A program made the position numbers and the translations under genes. Below the pieces are notes generated by a model that ran no database searches, was not told where the DNA came from, and saw only the letters and a program-made list of their open reading frames with translations. Shown here piece by piece: positions 46,191 to 56,308 of a stretch of DNA of 64,000 nt (positions are counted from its first letter, which is position 1; every line of letters starts with the position of its first letter). The DNA is taken from contig NW_025408668.1 of NCBI RefSeq assembly GCF_020360975.1, positions 5,146,001-5,210,000 of the forward strand, in the 5' to 3' direction. This DNA comes from Hirsutella rhossiliensis (lineage: Eukaryota > Ascomycota > Sordariomycetes > Hypocreales > Ophiocordycipitaceae).

Positions 46191-47560
46191 AAAGAATTCC
46201 GCGACCTATTCTCACCAGGAGAGGCAATGAAGCTGCCGCCACATCGACCGGGTGTGGATCATGAAGTCAACCTGCAGCCTGACAAGAACGGCAACGAGCC
46301 ACCCCTTCCGTGGGGCCCACTCTACAACATGTCACGAGAAGAGCTGTTGGTCTTGCGAAAGACCCTGAAAGACCTGCTGGACAGAGGATTCATCCGAGCG
46401 AGTAGCTCAGCGGCTGCCGCGCCGGTGCTGTTCGTGCGGAAGCCGAATGGAGGGCTGCGATTTTGTTGCGACTACCGAGCGCTGAATGCAATCACCAAGC
46501 GCGACCGATACCCACTGCCCCTCATCGCGGAGACCCTGCAGAATCTGGCCAAGGCTAAGTGGTTCACCAAGTTGGACGTGGTGGCCGCTTTCCATAAGAT
46601 CCGCATGGCTCCGGGACAAGAGGAAAGACTGCATTTCGCACGAGGTTTGGGCTCTACAGTGGCTCGTGTGCCCTTTCGGCCTGAGCGGCGCCCCGGCATC
46701 ATTCCAACGATACATGAACAGTGTATTGCGCGAATGGCTGGACGACTTTGTCACAGCGTACCTGGATGATGTACTGATCTACTCGAGCGGTTCGAAGGCG
46801 GATCATGAGGCTAAGGTGCGACGAGTTCTCCAAGCACTCGCCGACGCTGGGCTGCACCTAGACCCAGCGAAGTGCGAGTTTTCGGTACAAGAGGTCAAAT
46901 ACCTTGGGTTCATCGTCAACGCAGGAAAGGAATCGCCTGCGACCCCGAAAAGCAGCGCGCCATCCGCGAATGGGAGGCCCCGACCACGGTGAAGGGTGTC
47001 AGAAGCTTTCTGGGCTTCGCCAACTATTACCGGATCTTCATCCCCGACTATGCCAAGATCACGCAGTCTCTGGATGCCCTGCTTAAGAAAGGAACTGCCT
47101 TTCATTGGGGACGAGCGGAGAACGAGGCGTTTCAGGAGCTGAAGCGACGATTTTGCGAGTCACCGGTGCTCAAGCAGTGGGACCCGAGCCTCCCGACCTT
47201 TTTGGAGACGGATTGCTCAGGCTACGCATTGGGAGGCGTCCTGTCGCAGGAAGGCCCAGATGGACGTCGACACGCATGCGCCTTCTTCTCGAAGCGACTT
47301 TCGCCAGCGGAGTACAACTATCCCATTCACGACAAGGAGATGCTTGCCATCATGAGATGTCTCGACAACTGGAACGCCGAACTTAGGAGCTGCGGCCCAT
47401 TTACAATCCTTACCGATCACCGCAACCTGGAGTATTTCATGACACGCCAGAAGCTCACGGAACGGCAGAGCCGTTGGGCAGCCAATTGTCCCAGTTCGAC
47501 TTCAAGCTCGAGTATCGACCGGGAAGCGAGGCTGTCGTGCCTGATGCGTTGTCCGCCGTG
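46191..47560 (+). pseudogene. Reverse transcriptase/RNase H region of the chromovirus
   Basis: RT motifs are recognisable in order: [72 protein letters not shown] and the active site YLDD (46759-46770). The RNase H segment follows (LETDCSGYALGGVLSQ, HDKEMLAIMRCLDNW, LTDHRNLEYFMT). Frame changes near 46645 (between the LHFAR and CPFGL motifs), 46930 and 47480 break the chain. All catalytic aspartates seen are preserved, so the damage is by frameshift rather than loss of active-site residues. Confidence 0.9.
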
Positions 47561-47602
47561 AACAAGACAAGCCACAGGGCATTGACGACGAGCGGGAACA
47601 AG

Positions 47603-48491
47603 GAAGAATGATACAGTTGATACCGGATAGTGCCATTCCATCATCGACAAGAGCATGTATCAACGCGATGAGTTCTGACTGTTCAGAGGCATCCACCCTG
47701 CCGAAGATGAAGGTCTTCGAGGTAGCGGACCTGCAGCAACTCTGGGACGAAACGGTGGCGAAGGACTCGATATTCCGGGCAGCCTATAAGGCAGTCCGCG
47801 ATCGCGAGCGTGCCTTCCCGCCCTCGCTGGGCCTGAAGATCCAGATTTCAGAATGTGCGATCGACGCAGGCAAAGGCTGACATTCAGAGACCGTATTTGG
47901 GTGCCGGGTGGATCCGGAGAGGAGGGTAACCAGGAGGAAGCTGAGAAAGACCAGTTGAGAACCCGCATTGTGCAGCAGTCGCATGACTCTGTTGCGACCG
48001 GTCATCCCGGCAGGGAAGGTACGCTGGCTATTGTGGCTCGGCGATTCTACTGGCCTGGGCAGTCCCAGCTGGTTCGCCGGTACGTAGCCAATTGCGACAC
48101 CTGCGGCAGAGCACACATCTGGCGCCAGTCGAAAAGGGGATTTCTCAAGCCTCTGCCGATTCCAGATCGACCCCGAAGCCATTTGTCCATGGACTTCATC
48201 ACAGATCTGCCGCCTACTGGACCGAGCAAGGCAAGGTACCTGTGGGTGATTGTGGACAGACTGACAAAGGCTGTGACCCTCGAGGTGATGGACAACATGG
48301 AAGCTGAGCAGTGTGCAAACCGTTTTCTCCAGTGTCATTACCGATTTCACGGAATGCCACGGTCCATCGTCAGCGACCGCGGGAGCAACTGGCTAAGTAG
48401 GTTCTGGAAGAGGTTCTGCCGTCTTGCAGGTGTCACGCAGAAATTGAGCACGGCCTATCATCCTCAGACGGACGGAGGCCAGAGAGAATGA
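47603..48491 (+). pseudogene. Integrase N-terminal and core region of the chromovirus
   Basis: The HHCC zinc-binding part is seen as HDSVATGHPGREGTLAIVAR and CDTCGR. The DDE core follows: HLSMDFITDLPPTG, MPRSIVSDRGSNW and LSTAYHPQTDGG. The reading frame fails at TDGG, just before the catalytic glutamate expected in the E-R-M-N-Q context; ATGAACCAGGAG continues in another frame from 48488. A stop near 47878 also separates the N-terminal linker. Confidence 0.88.
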
Positions 48492-49332
48492 ACCAGGAGA
48501 TCGAGGCCTACCTGAGAGCCTACGTGTCGTACGTGCAGGACGACTGGGAGAACTGCTCCCTGCCGCGCAGCTGGCACTCAACAATCGTGAATCCGCAGCG
48601 ACCAAGATCAGCCCCTTTTCGCTGAGCATGGTTACCACGTCGATCCCATCAGCGTCGAGGAATCGGAAGAGCCACCGAGGCATAGAGAGGAAAGCAGAGC
48701 TGATAGCCTACTCAGTCGCCTGCAGGAGGTCAATGAGTACATGCAAGCAGTGATGGCCTCCTCACAGCAACAACAAGAAGAGGCTGCCAACGCAAAGCGA
48801 CAGCCTGCGGAGCGATTTGAAGTTGGTGACAAGGTGTGGCTCTCGATGGCAAACTACAGATCGCCACGACCGTGCAAGAAGCTCGACTGGCTGCATCACA
48901 AGTACACAGTCACGAAGGTAATTAGTTCGCACGTTGTTGAGCTCGATGTTCGTGGCTCAATTTACCCGCGATTTCATGTTGACCTTTGCGGCGGGCGCAT
49001 CAAGATCCGGCTCCTGGCCAAAGGTAGATGACGCACAGCCACCACCGGTACAAGATGAGTCCGGCACGAATCTGTGGGATGTCGACGAGATTCTCTGCGC
49101 GAGATGGAAGAAGCGGGGACGAGGGGAATTCAGGCAAGCACTAGTGCGATGGACGGGCTACGCAGAGCCGACTTGGGAGCCAGTTGAGTGGTTGCAAGGA
49201 ACAATTGCGATGAAGGCATTCGAGGACAAGTACGGGCCAATCAAGACCAATGATGGCCCTAGGGAGAGGTACGAGACGCTGGCAGGAACGCAAGAACCCC
49301 AGACGCCGACCTGGTCGGAGGACAAGGGGTAA
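48492..49332 (+). pseudogene. Integrase C-terminus and chromodomain of the chromovirus
   Basis: One frame (48741-49031) holds the integrase C-terminal SH3-like module (FEVGDKVWLSMANYRS, PRFHVDLCGG). Another (from about 48934) holds a chromodomain (WDVDEILCARW, FRQALVRWTGYAEPTWEPVE) and stops at 49330-49332, exactly abutting the 3' LTR. Chromodomains of this group steer integration toward particular chromatin. The two modules are in different frames here. Confidence 0.88.
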
Positions 49333-49562
49333 TGTCACGGGCTGTGCCCGGCTGGTGAACCCGGTTGTACCGGGTCCGGTGGGTCGTGCTCCGGTGGCAA
49401 CACCGGCCCGCGGACCCAGAAGCTGCGAGAACATTCCGAGAAGGGCAATATAAGCTCGCACTCGAGGCTACGCCTCGAGTTCAGCTTCTTTTCCTCCTTA
49501 GCTCTAGATAGACAACACCTAGGCACCTGCTTGTTGAATAAACTCCGGGCCAGCCTTTCACA
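49333..49562 (+). repeat. 3' LTR
   Basis: 230 bp, TGTCAC to TTTCACA, the same as the 5' LTR except for GTGAACC versus GTGGACC, GGGCAATA versus GGGTAATA, and a 6-bp shorter CGGCCCGCGG segment. The second difference is a CpA/TpA pair; the evidence for RIP mutation is minimal. Confidence 0.95.
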
Positions 49563-49567
49563 ATCTA
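49563..49567. repeat. Right target-site duplication (ATCTA)
   Basis: An exact copy of 44151-44155, directly after the terminal CA of the 3' LTR. Confidence 0.9.
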
Positions 49568-52500
49568 TATGGAGCACCGAATTGTGAGAAGTCAGGTTTG
49601 TATTGTTAGAGTGTTCTGAGTAGATATGTTTCTTAATCTACACTCGTCAGCAAAACTAGACGCTTTGGGGCGAAATCGAGTGTTGAGAAACTTTGAGGAA
49701 CTTGGCGGGCTTTTCCTGTTCCAAAACCTCAAGAGACTATTCACTGGGCCACTAGGACATTAACATCGAGATATTTCGACAAAGGTCGAGAGAAGTCGCT
49801 TGGATATAAACGTGCTTGTGGACGTGTTGATATTGTGTTGGAGAAGACAGCAATGTCCGTTATGAAAATGGAGCAGTGTGCTCCGGGTTGAGTGGTGGGA
49901 TGAACGGAGGGGCCCAAGTCTAGGACCAGAGAGCAAGTAGGAAGTATAAGAGCCAACATGCCTTTTTGCCCTTTACACACCTCTTCAACTCCTAGAGATG
50001 GACGCCTTGCTTTTCATCGAGGTCAGCTCTCGGCACCAACTGTGCTGCATGAGACAGTGGCTGCACTAAGCAAGGCCGGAGTTGATATCCGCCCCCCTGG
50101 ATTGGAGCCGGGCTGAAGCGATTTGGATCGAAGTGCTCTCGGAAGCGGGCCGCTGCATACATGCTGTTTTTTTATTTACTTTTGTGTTATTTATTTACTT
50201 TACTTCTTCAGCTGATTGTTTAGTGTTGTTGACGAGCCACCCTTGGTGAGACGGACGAGAGAACAATGGCTACATGCTTTTGTACCAATTGTTGTCTGGT
50301 GAAGACGTTGGGATATCATTGCTGTCCAGCTGGTGCGAGGAATGGGATATGATGGCATTTGATGGCGTTTGATGACCATGTCGCCTGCGCTCCGAGACAA
50401 GCCTAACAAAGCATATCTGGCTGGACAGGTGCAGCTCTGGCGAGGCAAAAGTACCGTTCCAGTGCGCGCCAAGTACAGTGCCTGCGGTACATGTACTTTG
50501 TAATCAGCTGACCGTCATGGCAAGAGGCTACATGCAGTACTTGCTCTCTCTCATCTTCAGCCTGCTCGCGGCGGTCCCTCGCTTGCGCAACGACGAGGAA
50601 ACGAATCGGCCTTGCTGGCGACAGAGTTCAACGACGGTCACGGCCACGGCTCCCGCCCCCGTGGTCCAGCCGCTTCGCAGAAAGCGGCCTCGCCGGGGCT
50701 TGTCTGTCTTGTCTCGGACCAGGCAACAAGAGGCCGCGGTCCGGGCCTCTCCCCGGTGAAGAAGACTCTGCCAAGCGGCAAGAAAAAGAAAGCGAGGGCC
50801 AAGGAGCGCTTTGAGACGTCGCCGGCAACATGATGCTCGACCAGCAAGGGAAGGAAGAAAAACTCTGCCCTCTCCATCTGGACAAGCACCCCTTGTCCGT
50901 CGCAAAGGAGGCGTTGTGACCTTGCATCGGCGGACCGCAGCAAACAAATAGCCTCCCGGGACCAGCAGCCTAATATTCAGCCACCCCAATAACTTGTCCA
51001 TGATGGGGCATTACATGGATAGTGTCCAAAAGCCACATCCACGGCTCTTGATTCGGCAGAGCAACAAGCCTTTGCTTCTCCGTGTGCATCCCTCGCGCGC
51101 TCTCAAAGTCAAAGACATTCCCATCTCTCCTTCTCCTCGGCCGCCTCCATCGCCGTGGTTCCAAGCCATGCATCGATTCGAAGTCGGGGATCCCTAGGGG
51201 ATCTCTAGGGGACCCCTAGGGGCCAGCCGCTCCTGCCAAGAGCCCAAGGCGGGATTCTTTGGAGCCCAAAAGGATAAACAACAAGCCAAGGGATGGGGAC
51301 CTGGTCGAACTGAGACCGGGGTCTCTCCCTCCATTCCTTGCCCATTACGGCATCCGTCATCCGTCCCCGGATTTCCCGTTGCACATGGCGGCGTCGAGCC
51401 ATGTACACAGTAAACTTTTCCCTCTGTCCTCCCCTTGCCCTCTCCCCGACGCGCCATCGTCCTCGTACTGTGTGTGCGGCTAACTAGCGTCGTTGGTACA
51501 GGCAATGATGGTCGTTGAAAAACGAGCCACCATCATATTAGTCGACCCCCTCCTCCAGATGCTGTGTTACCGAGGCATATCGTCGTCGTTGGGCACCCGT
51601 CTCATCAACCTTTGACTAGGGTTGCACCACAATGCTTCTATTCTCCAAGGCACAGAGTCCATGTCAGGTCAGCATGGCCACGAGCACATCAGATGCACCC
51701 CAGCTGCGACTGATGGACGAATAAATGGCTTGCTGTACCGAGTACATGCTTGCTGCCTGTACTCACTCGTACATACATACATGCTTGTCGTCCCTGTCCT
51801 GTCTCGTCATACCCCCCATCCGCTCCCGTCTCTACATCTCCGTCTCTCTCCCACCCTCTTCACGCTGTCCCTCTCTTGTCACTCCTCTGTCCCCCCTTTC
51901 TCTCTCTCTCTTACCGCAGAGAACGCCTCATACAAATACATATATACATAGACAACTGCAAGGCACTGGTCATCCATCCATTCATCTATCCTTATACAAA
52001 ATCCTCACCAGGAAAAAACACAGCCCCAAATCCATACATCCATCCATCCTCGTCCATTTTCCCCTTTAGATTCAATCCCACCCACCCCTAGACTCTTTGT
52101 TGCATCGAGTACATACGAAGCGGTTCAGGTACTGGTTGTACTTGTATATGTATGCACGCTCACACATTGACACTCGCATACGCATTCGTCCACCACCACT
52201 GAGACGGCTGCTGCTACCGCTGCCTCCTCCATTGCATCTCCCTTGGGGGGAGGAAGAAGGCTCGTCTCTCGCCCTCCCCGTTGGACGCGGCACTGCACTG
52301 GTGCATGTGCGCTTTGCAACCACATACAAACATACATATGTGTGCGGGCAACATCCGCCACCGTTGTTTCCCCTACATACATCGTGTACGTAGCCATCAT
52401 CCTCAGTAGCCGGCTTTGGCATCTCGACTCAACTCTGCACCCTAGCTTGACCATTCTTCTGTCTTGATTGCGACGGCCCTTCATTTCCGCACCTCTCTCT

Positions 52501-53199
52501 TTGCCTTTGCCTCTTTAACGCTTGGAGAGCTGGCCCCAACTCTGTTGGCACCACCGCGGCTAATACTTTCACACGGTCTCCCTTGGTGGCGCTGACCTTT
52601 CTCCGCCATCCGCGTTCCAGCTACAGCAGACCGTCTCGGATCTCCAAGCAGCCACTAGGCTCCGAATTGCACGCTCTCTGCCTGTCTCACACTCATCCCT
52701 TTCTTCATCGACAACGGGTTGTGGACAGATCTATTCTCGGCACACCAGGGCCCCCTCCTCCCTCTCTCTCCTTCTCGGCCTTTCTCCTGCCAGCGTCGAA
52801 TCGACAGAAACCGAGCACTAAATCCACACACGGCGCCGCCGGGATCCGGGCATTCGGGCTTGAGACGGCCCTGCGTGGGCTTCGGCACCCGGGGCGAGCG
52901 GCCCCTGAAGCCCTGCCTCGTCGGCCCAATCCTGCCCACACAACCGGCTCGGACAATGTATTTCTTCGGCCTTGTCTGTTTGAGGTTGGTCGTCCCCAGT
53001 CTTCGCGCCGCAGAAAGCCTTCTCCATGTCACTCTTGTCTTCCGTCACTCTTTCAGTCTCTGGCGGCAATGGGGCGAACCGAGACGGATGAGGATGCGAG
53101 CCCCCCGAATGCAGACTAACGAAAGGCTCTCACGACAACACAGACTCTAGCCACCACATCCCACCCCAGTGGACAGCCAACTGGACGAGTACATGTAAA
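49568..53199. other. Gene-poor interval right of the retroelement and leader of the HTH gene
   Basis: About 3.6 kb without a supportable gene. 49570-50230 is relatively AT-rich (for example TTTATTTACTTTTGTG near 50170) and may be old, decayed repeat DNA. A short repeat of CCTAGGGG-like units lies at 51189-51222. From about 51750 the sequence becomes strongly C/T-rich with CATC and TACA microrepeats, consistent with a long promoter and 5' leader of the gene starting at 53200. Confidence 0.5.
51189..51222. repeat. Three-copy 11-12 bp repeat with CCTAGGGG cores
   Basis: GATCCCTAGGGG, ATCTCTAGGGG and ACCCCTAGGGG occur head to tail. They are short and intergenic, and no function is suggested. Confidence 0.75.
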
Positions 53200-55191
53200 A
53201 TGCTGCACGCCGACATCGACGGCTCAGCAGCCGCCATGGAGCAGGACTCGGCCATGGCGCAGTGTTACGGGTACGGCGGCGACTCTTGGGTCAGCATCAG
53301 CCCCTACAACCACAGTCCCTATGACGATAGCCCCATGAACGAGTGTGCCGGGTTCACGCAGTTCATGTCCCATCATCTGCCTGAATCTACCAACGGGATG
53401 CCTCCGCCGTCCGTACAACCGCACTCGAGTCAGCCTCAGCAGCAGCTTCACCACCACCCCGATCCTCAGCGCCACCACCTCCAACTGATACAGCCCGCTC
53501 CGCCGGCCATGTGCCATCACCAGCTGCCCATGCTGAACACGGCCTGGCCGAGCCAGCTGACGAACCCGACCCCTACCTCGTCGGCCGGTAGCTACTCGGC
53601 GCCCCCGCTGCCTATGACGCCGGCATCCAGCGGACCGCCCTCGAACCCTGCGCCACCCCCGTCCGCCGCGACTCCGGGCAAGGGAACAAGCACCTCGCAG
53701 GTTCCCGATGTCGTCAAGCAGCCGGGCCAGCCTGACAAGATACCGAGGAAGACGCTTAGTGCGGAGCAGAAACGGGCCATGTGCCAGTATCACGATGAGA
53801 ACCCGGGCACAAGACAGGCAGATATTGGAGCCAAATTTGGTGTAGAAAGAAGGTGAGCCCAGCCAACCGACGGCGGTTCTGACTTGTACCGTTCACGGGT
53901 CTAACAAGTGCCCTCGGGGGGACGTAGCACTGTTTCCAAGGTGCTTAGGCACAGAGACCAGTATCTGAAGCGCGAGCAAGACGCAGACTTCGCCTTTAAA
54001 CGCGCCAAAGGCAAGCATCCCGACTTTGACAGGACGCTCAGCAACTATGTCCGACGACAGCAGCAGAGGGGCTTCGACATCGAGGACGACGAGATCATGG
54101 AGCAGGCCAAGTTGTTTGCCCGCGCGAGCGGCAACCAGGAAGGTCTCCTGAGCACACTGACCGGCAGCTGGCTCCTCAAGTTCAAGCAGAAGCACGGCAT
54201 CGGCTCGGGCCGGCTGATGCGGCGGGCGTCTGAGACCAACATTCCTGACAGCGCGAGAATGTCCACGGCCCTTGCGGCCCTCCAGAAAGTGACGACAGCG
54301 ATGACGCCGATGCCGAGGAGCGCCGCAATTTCGCCCACGTCGCCCACACCACCGTTGCTATCGCCCTTGTCCTGGAGCAGGAGTGACGAAGACCTACATA
54401 GGGAGACGCTCGACTTCGAGCTGACGTATCGGGCCCAGGGTTCTCAGCGGGACACGTCGATGGCCAGCGACGAAGCTCCTCGGGGCAATGGCGCCTCGAC
54501 TCTCTCGGCCTGCGACACCATCAGCCCAGCCGCCTCGTACAACTTCTCCCCTGATCCCAGCAGCGCCGGAGCTTTCCCCTTGGAACACCAAACCGTGCCG
54601 GCGAATAAAGTAGGGGACGCGCCGGGTCTGCACTACCAACGCGGCAAGCGCAGCAAGACCTTTCCATCCATCGACGTCAGCTTTGTCCATCACGAGACGG
54701 TGGCAACGGAAGCGCTGGCCGAGCCCACGACACCACGACATCATCCACCCGTTTCCTCCCCCTCCTCGTCTGTCCAATCTCCTGCTAGCGACCTCCGAGC
54801 CGCAGCGTTTGCCGTTAATACGTCCCTCACGTCCCCGCCCTCTCTGCACCGCACTAGCAGCAACTCCAGCTTGACGGGCCGGTCGTCTGGTACCCCCGTC
54901 ACCGGTAGTACCGTTGCTGGCACCATGTTTGACTCGTCTTCTCCCGATTCCCCTACACTGGAGGAGGCCCGGCAAGCTGCCAACATACTACTCAGCTACA
55001 TTCGGCGGATGAGCCCCATCGGGCAGTTTGACCAGAGCGAATTTCTCGCCGTTGTCCAGCTGACGAACAAGCTACAGCTACAGCTACAGCAGCATCAAAG
55101 CTCGCGTCCCTCCATCGGCGGGCTGTCGAGAATTCCAGAGGGAGATCACGAAATGCCACTGTCTGTGGACGCGGCCACGGAAGTGAGGTGA
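53200..55191 (+). CDS. CENP-B-type HTH DNA-binding protein
   Basis: Exons 53200-53852 and 53928-55191, with a 75-bp intron, encode 638 residues. Residues 1-178 are Pro/Gln/His/Ser-rich. At about 178-225 lies a psq/CENP-B N-terminal HTH (PRKTLSAEQKRAMCQYHDEN, ADIGAKFGVERSTVSKVL), which the intron splits within the recognition helix. A second CENP-B-type HTH follows at about 235-310 (DFDRTLSNYVRRQQQRG, LTGSWLLKFKQKHGI). The rest is Ser/Thr/Pro-rich, with a helical C-terminal segment (ARQAANILLSYIRRMSPIGQ). There is no DDE transposase domain, so this is a domesticated CENP-B-like or ordinary transcription factor rather than a transposon. A nuclear role is inferred; the targets are unknown. Confidence 0.88.
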
Positions 55192-56308
55192 CGAGAGGCC
55201 TGGAGAGGAGCGGCAACAACCGCCCTATTTCTTGTGTCGTCTCGTCTCGCCTGTTCCTGTTGGGCACGACAGTTATTTTCCCCTCATCGGCGTTCTTCCC
55301 TTACCCTTTCTGGCATGTTGATGAAGGACACAGACTGCTTCGGAGCTTCGTCTGGCGAGATGGCATGTGAGCACGAGAAAAATCGAAAAGAATGGAGGCG
55401 ACTCTGTATACTCTGGCAACAGATTTAGCGGCGACGGCATTGTCGTGAGCACGTTTTATTGTGGACACACGCTTCTCTTTTTCTTCCTCCTTTTTCTTTT
55501 ACTTCTCCTTTTTTCTCTTTGCTTTCCAGTTGTTAATACCCCTTGCGATGATCCCTTCCTTCCTTCGCGGCTTCGAGATCCCGAAACGTGGGGCCTTTGA
55601 AAACGTCATTCATTGGCCCAGTACATATTTATACCCTACAAGCACAAACCACTTTTCTTCCTCTTCTTTGGCCTTGCCATTCTTCTCGGCAGCAAGGGTG
55701 GAGGCAGACGCTGGCCCCCCTTTCCAAGCGGGGGAACGTACGGACTTGATGCTTTTGGGAGACGGCTGTCCAGCATAGAACAATGATGTATGCAAGCCCC
55801 TTGGTCCTTCAAATCCATATGGCGCCTACCTGGCCACGGACACATTTGTGAGTCCGGGACCATGACCTATGGTACTCCTTGTTCTACTTATTTTTTGTCT
55901 CTTGCTGTGGTTCGTGTCACGAGCTGATGATGGGTTGTGCTAATGGTGTGAATGGGTGGAAAGTGGAAGGGGCGTGGGGAGGTGGGTGAGCCACGGCGGA
56001 CGAAGCGTGACCCGTGGACCTGGGCAGGCAGGTCCATATCTCGACCATGGCCATGTACTTTGTAGACAGGCCGACGGAAATACGAGGTGGCTAGCATCTA
56101 TGTGTGTGGAAACGAACTCTCGCGCAGCCCGTGGTGCTCCTCCGCTACGTTTTATGAGAAAGTGACCAAGTGCTGTGTTGCTTGACATGAGAGATGGAGC
56201 AGGGGGAGGAGATTGGCGTGGAAAAACATCAACGTCGTTAAATTTGCAAGCATGAGACACGGGGTGGGTATCTTTCTCTCCGACTCCTCGCAACGCCCGG
56301 ACTGTCCA
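55192..56308. other. Convergent intergenic region
   Basis: About 1.1 kb between the 3' ends of the CENP-B-like gene (+) and the PXA gene (-). T-rich stretches around 55480-55520 probably belong to terminators. No gene is seen. Confidence 0.5.

Larger units (their letters stand above)
44156..49562 (+). mobile_element. Ty3/gypsy chromovirus LTR retrotransposon, self-primed, inactivated
   Basis: A complete 5.4-kb structural copy. It has a 236-bp 5' LTR and a 230-bp 3' LTR, a 5-bp duplication on each side, a self-priming primer-binding site next to the 5' LTR, and a purine tract (GGAGGACAAGGGG, about 49317-49329) before the 3' LTR. Internal pieces read gag with a zinc knuckle, protease, reverse transcriptase, RNase H, integrase and chromodomain, all in the same direction. 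The order RT-RNase H-integrase plus a terminal chromodomain defines a fungal chromovirus. About ten or more frameshifts or stops divide the coding region, so the copy cannot make its own proteins. The LTRs differ by only two substitutions and one 6-bp indel. Confidence 0.96.

Noticed and set aside
44156..49562. Treating the retroelement as an intact, active copy
   Set aside because: gag, protease, RT/RNase H, integrase and chromodomain lie in different frames, with several stops.
44156..49562. RIP as the main cause of element decay
   Set aside because: Only one of two LTR substitutions is a CpA/TpA change and the interior is not AT-rich; damage is mostly indels.
50528..51001. 157-codon minus-strand frame
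   Set aside because: No motif; the plus strand is equally open; arises from locally GC-rich DNA.
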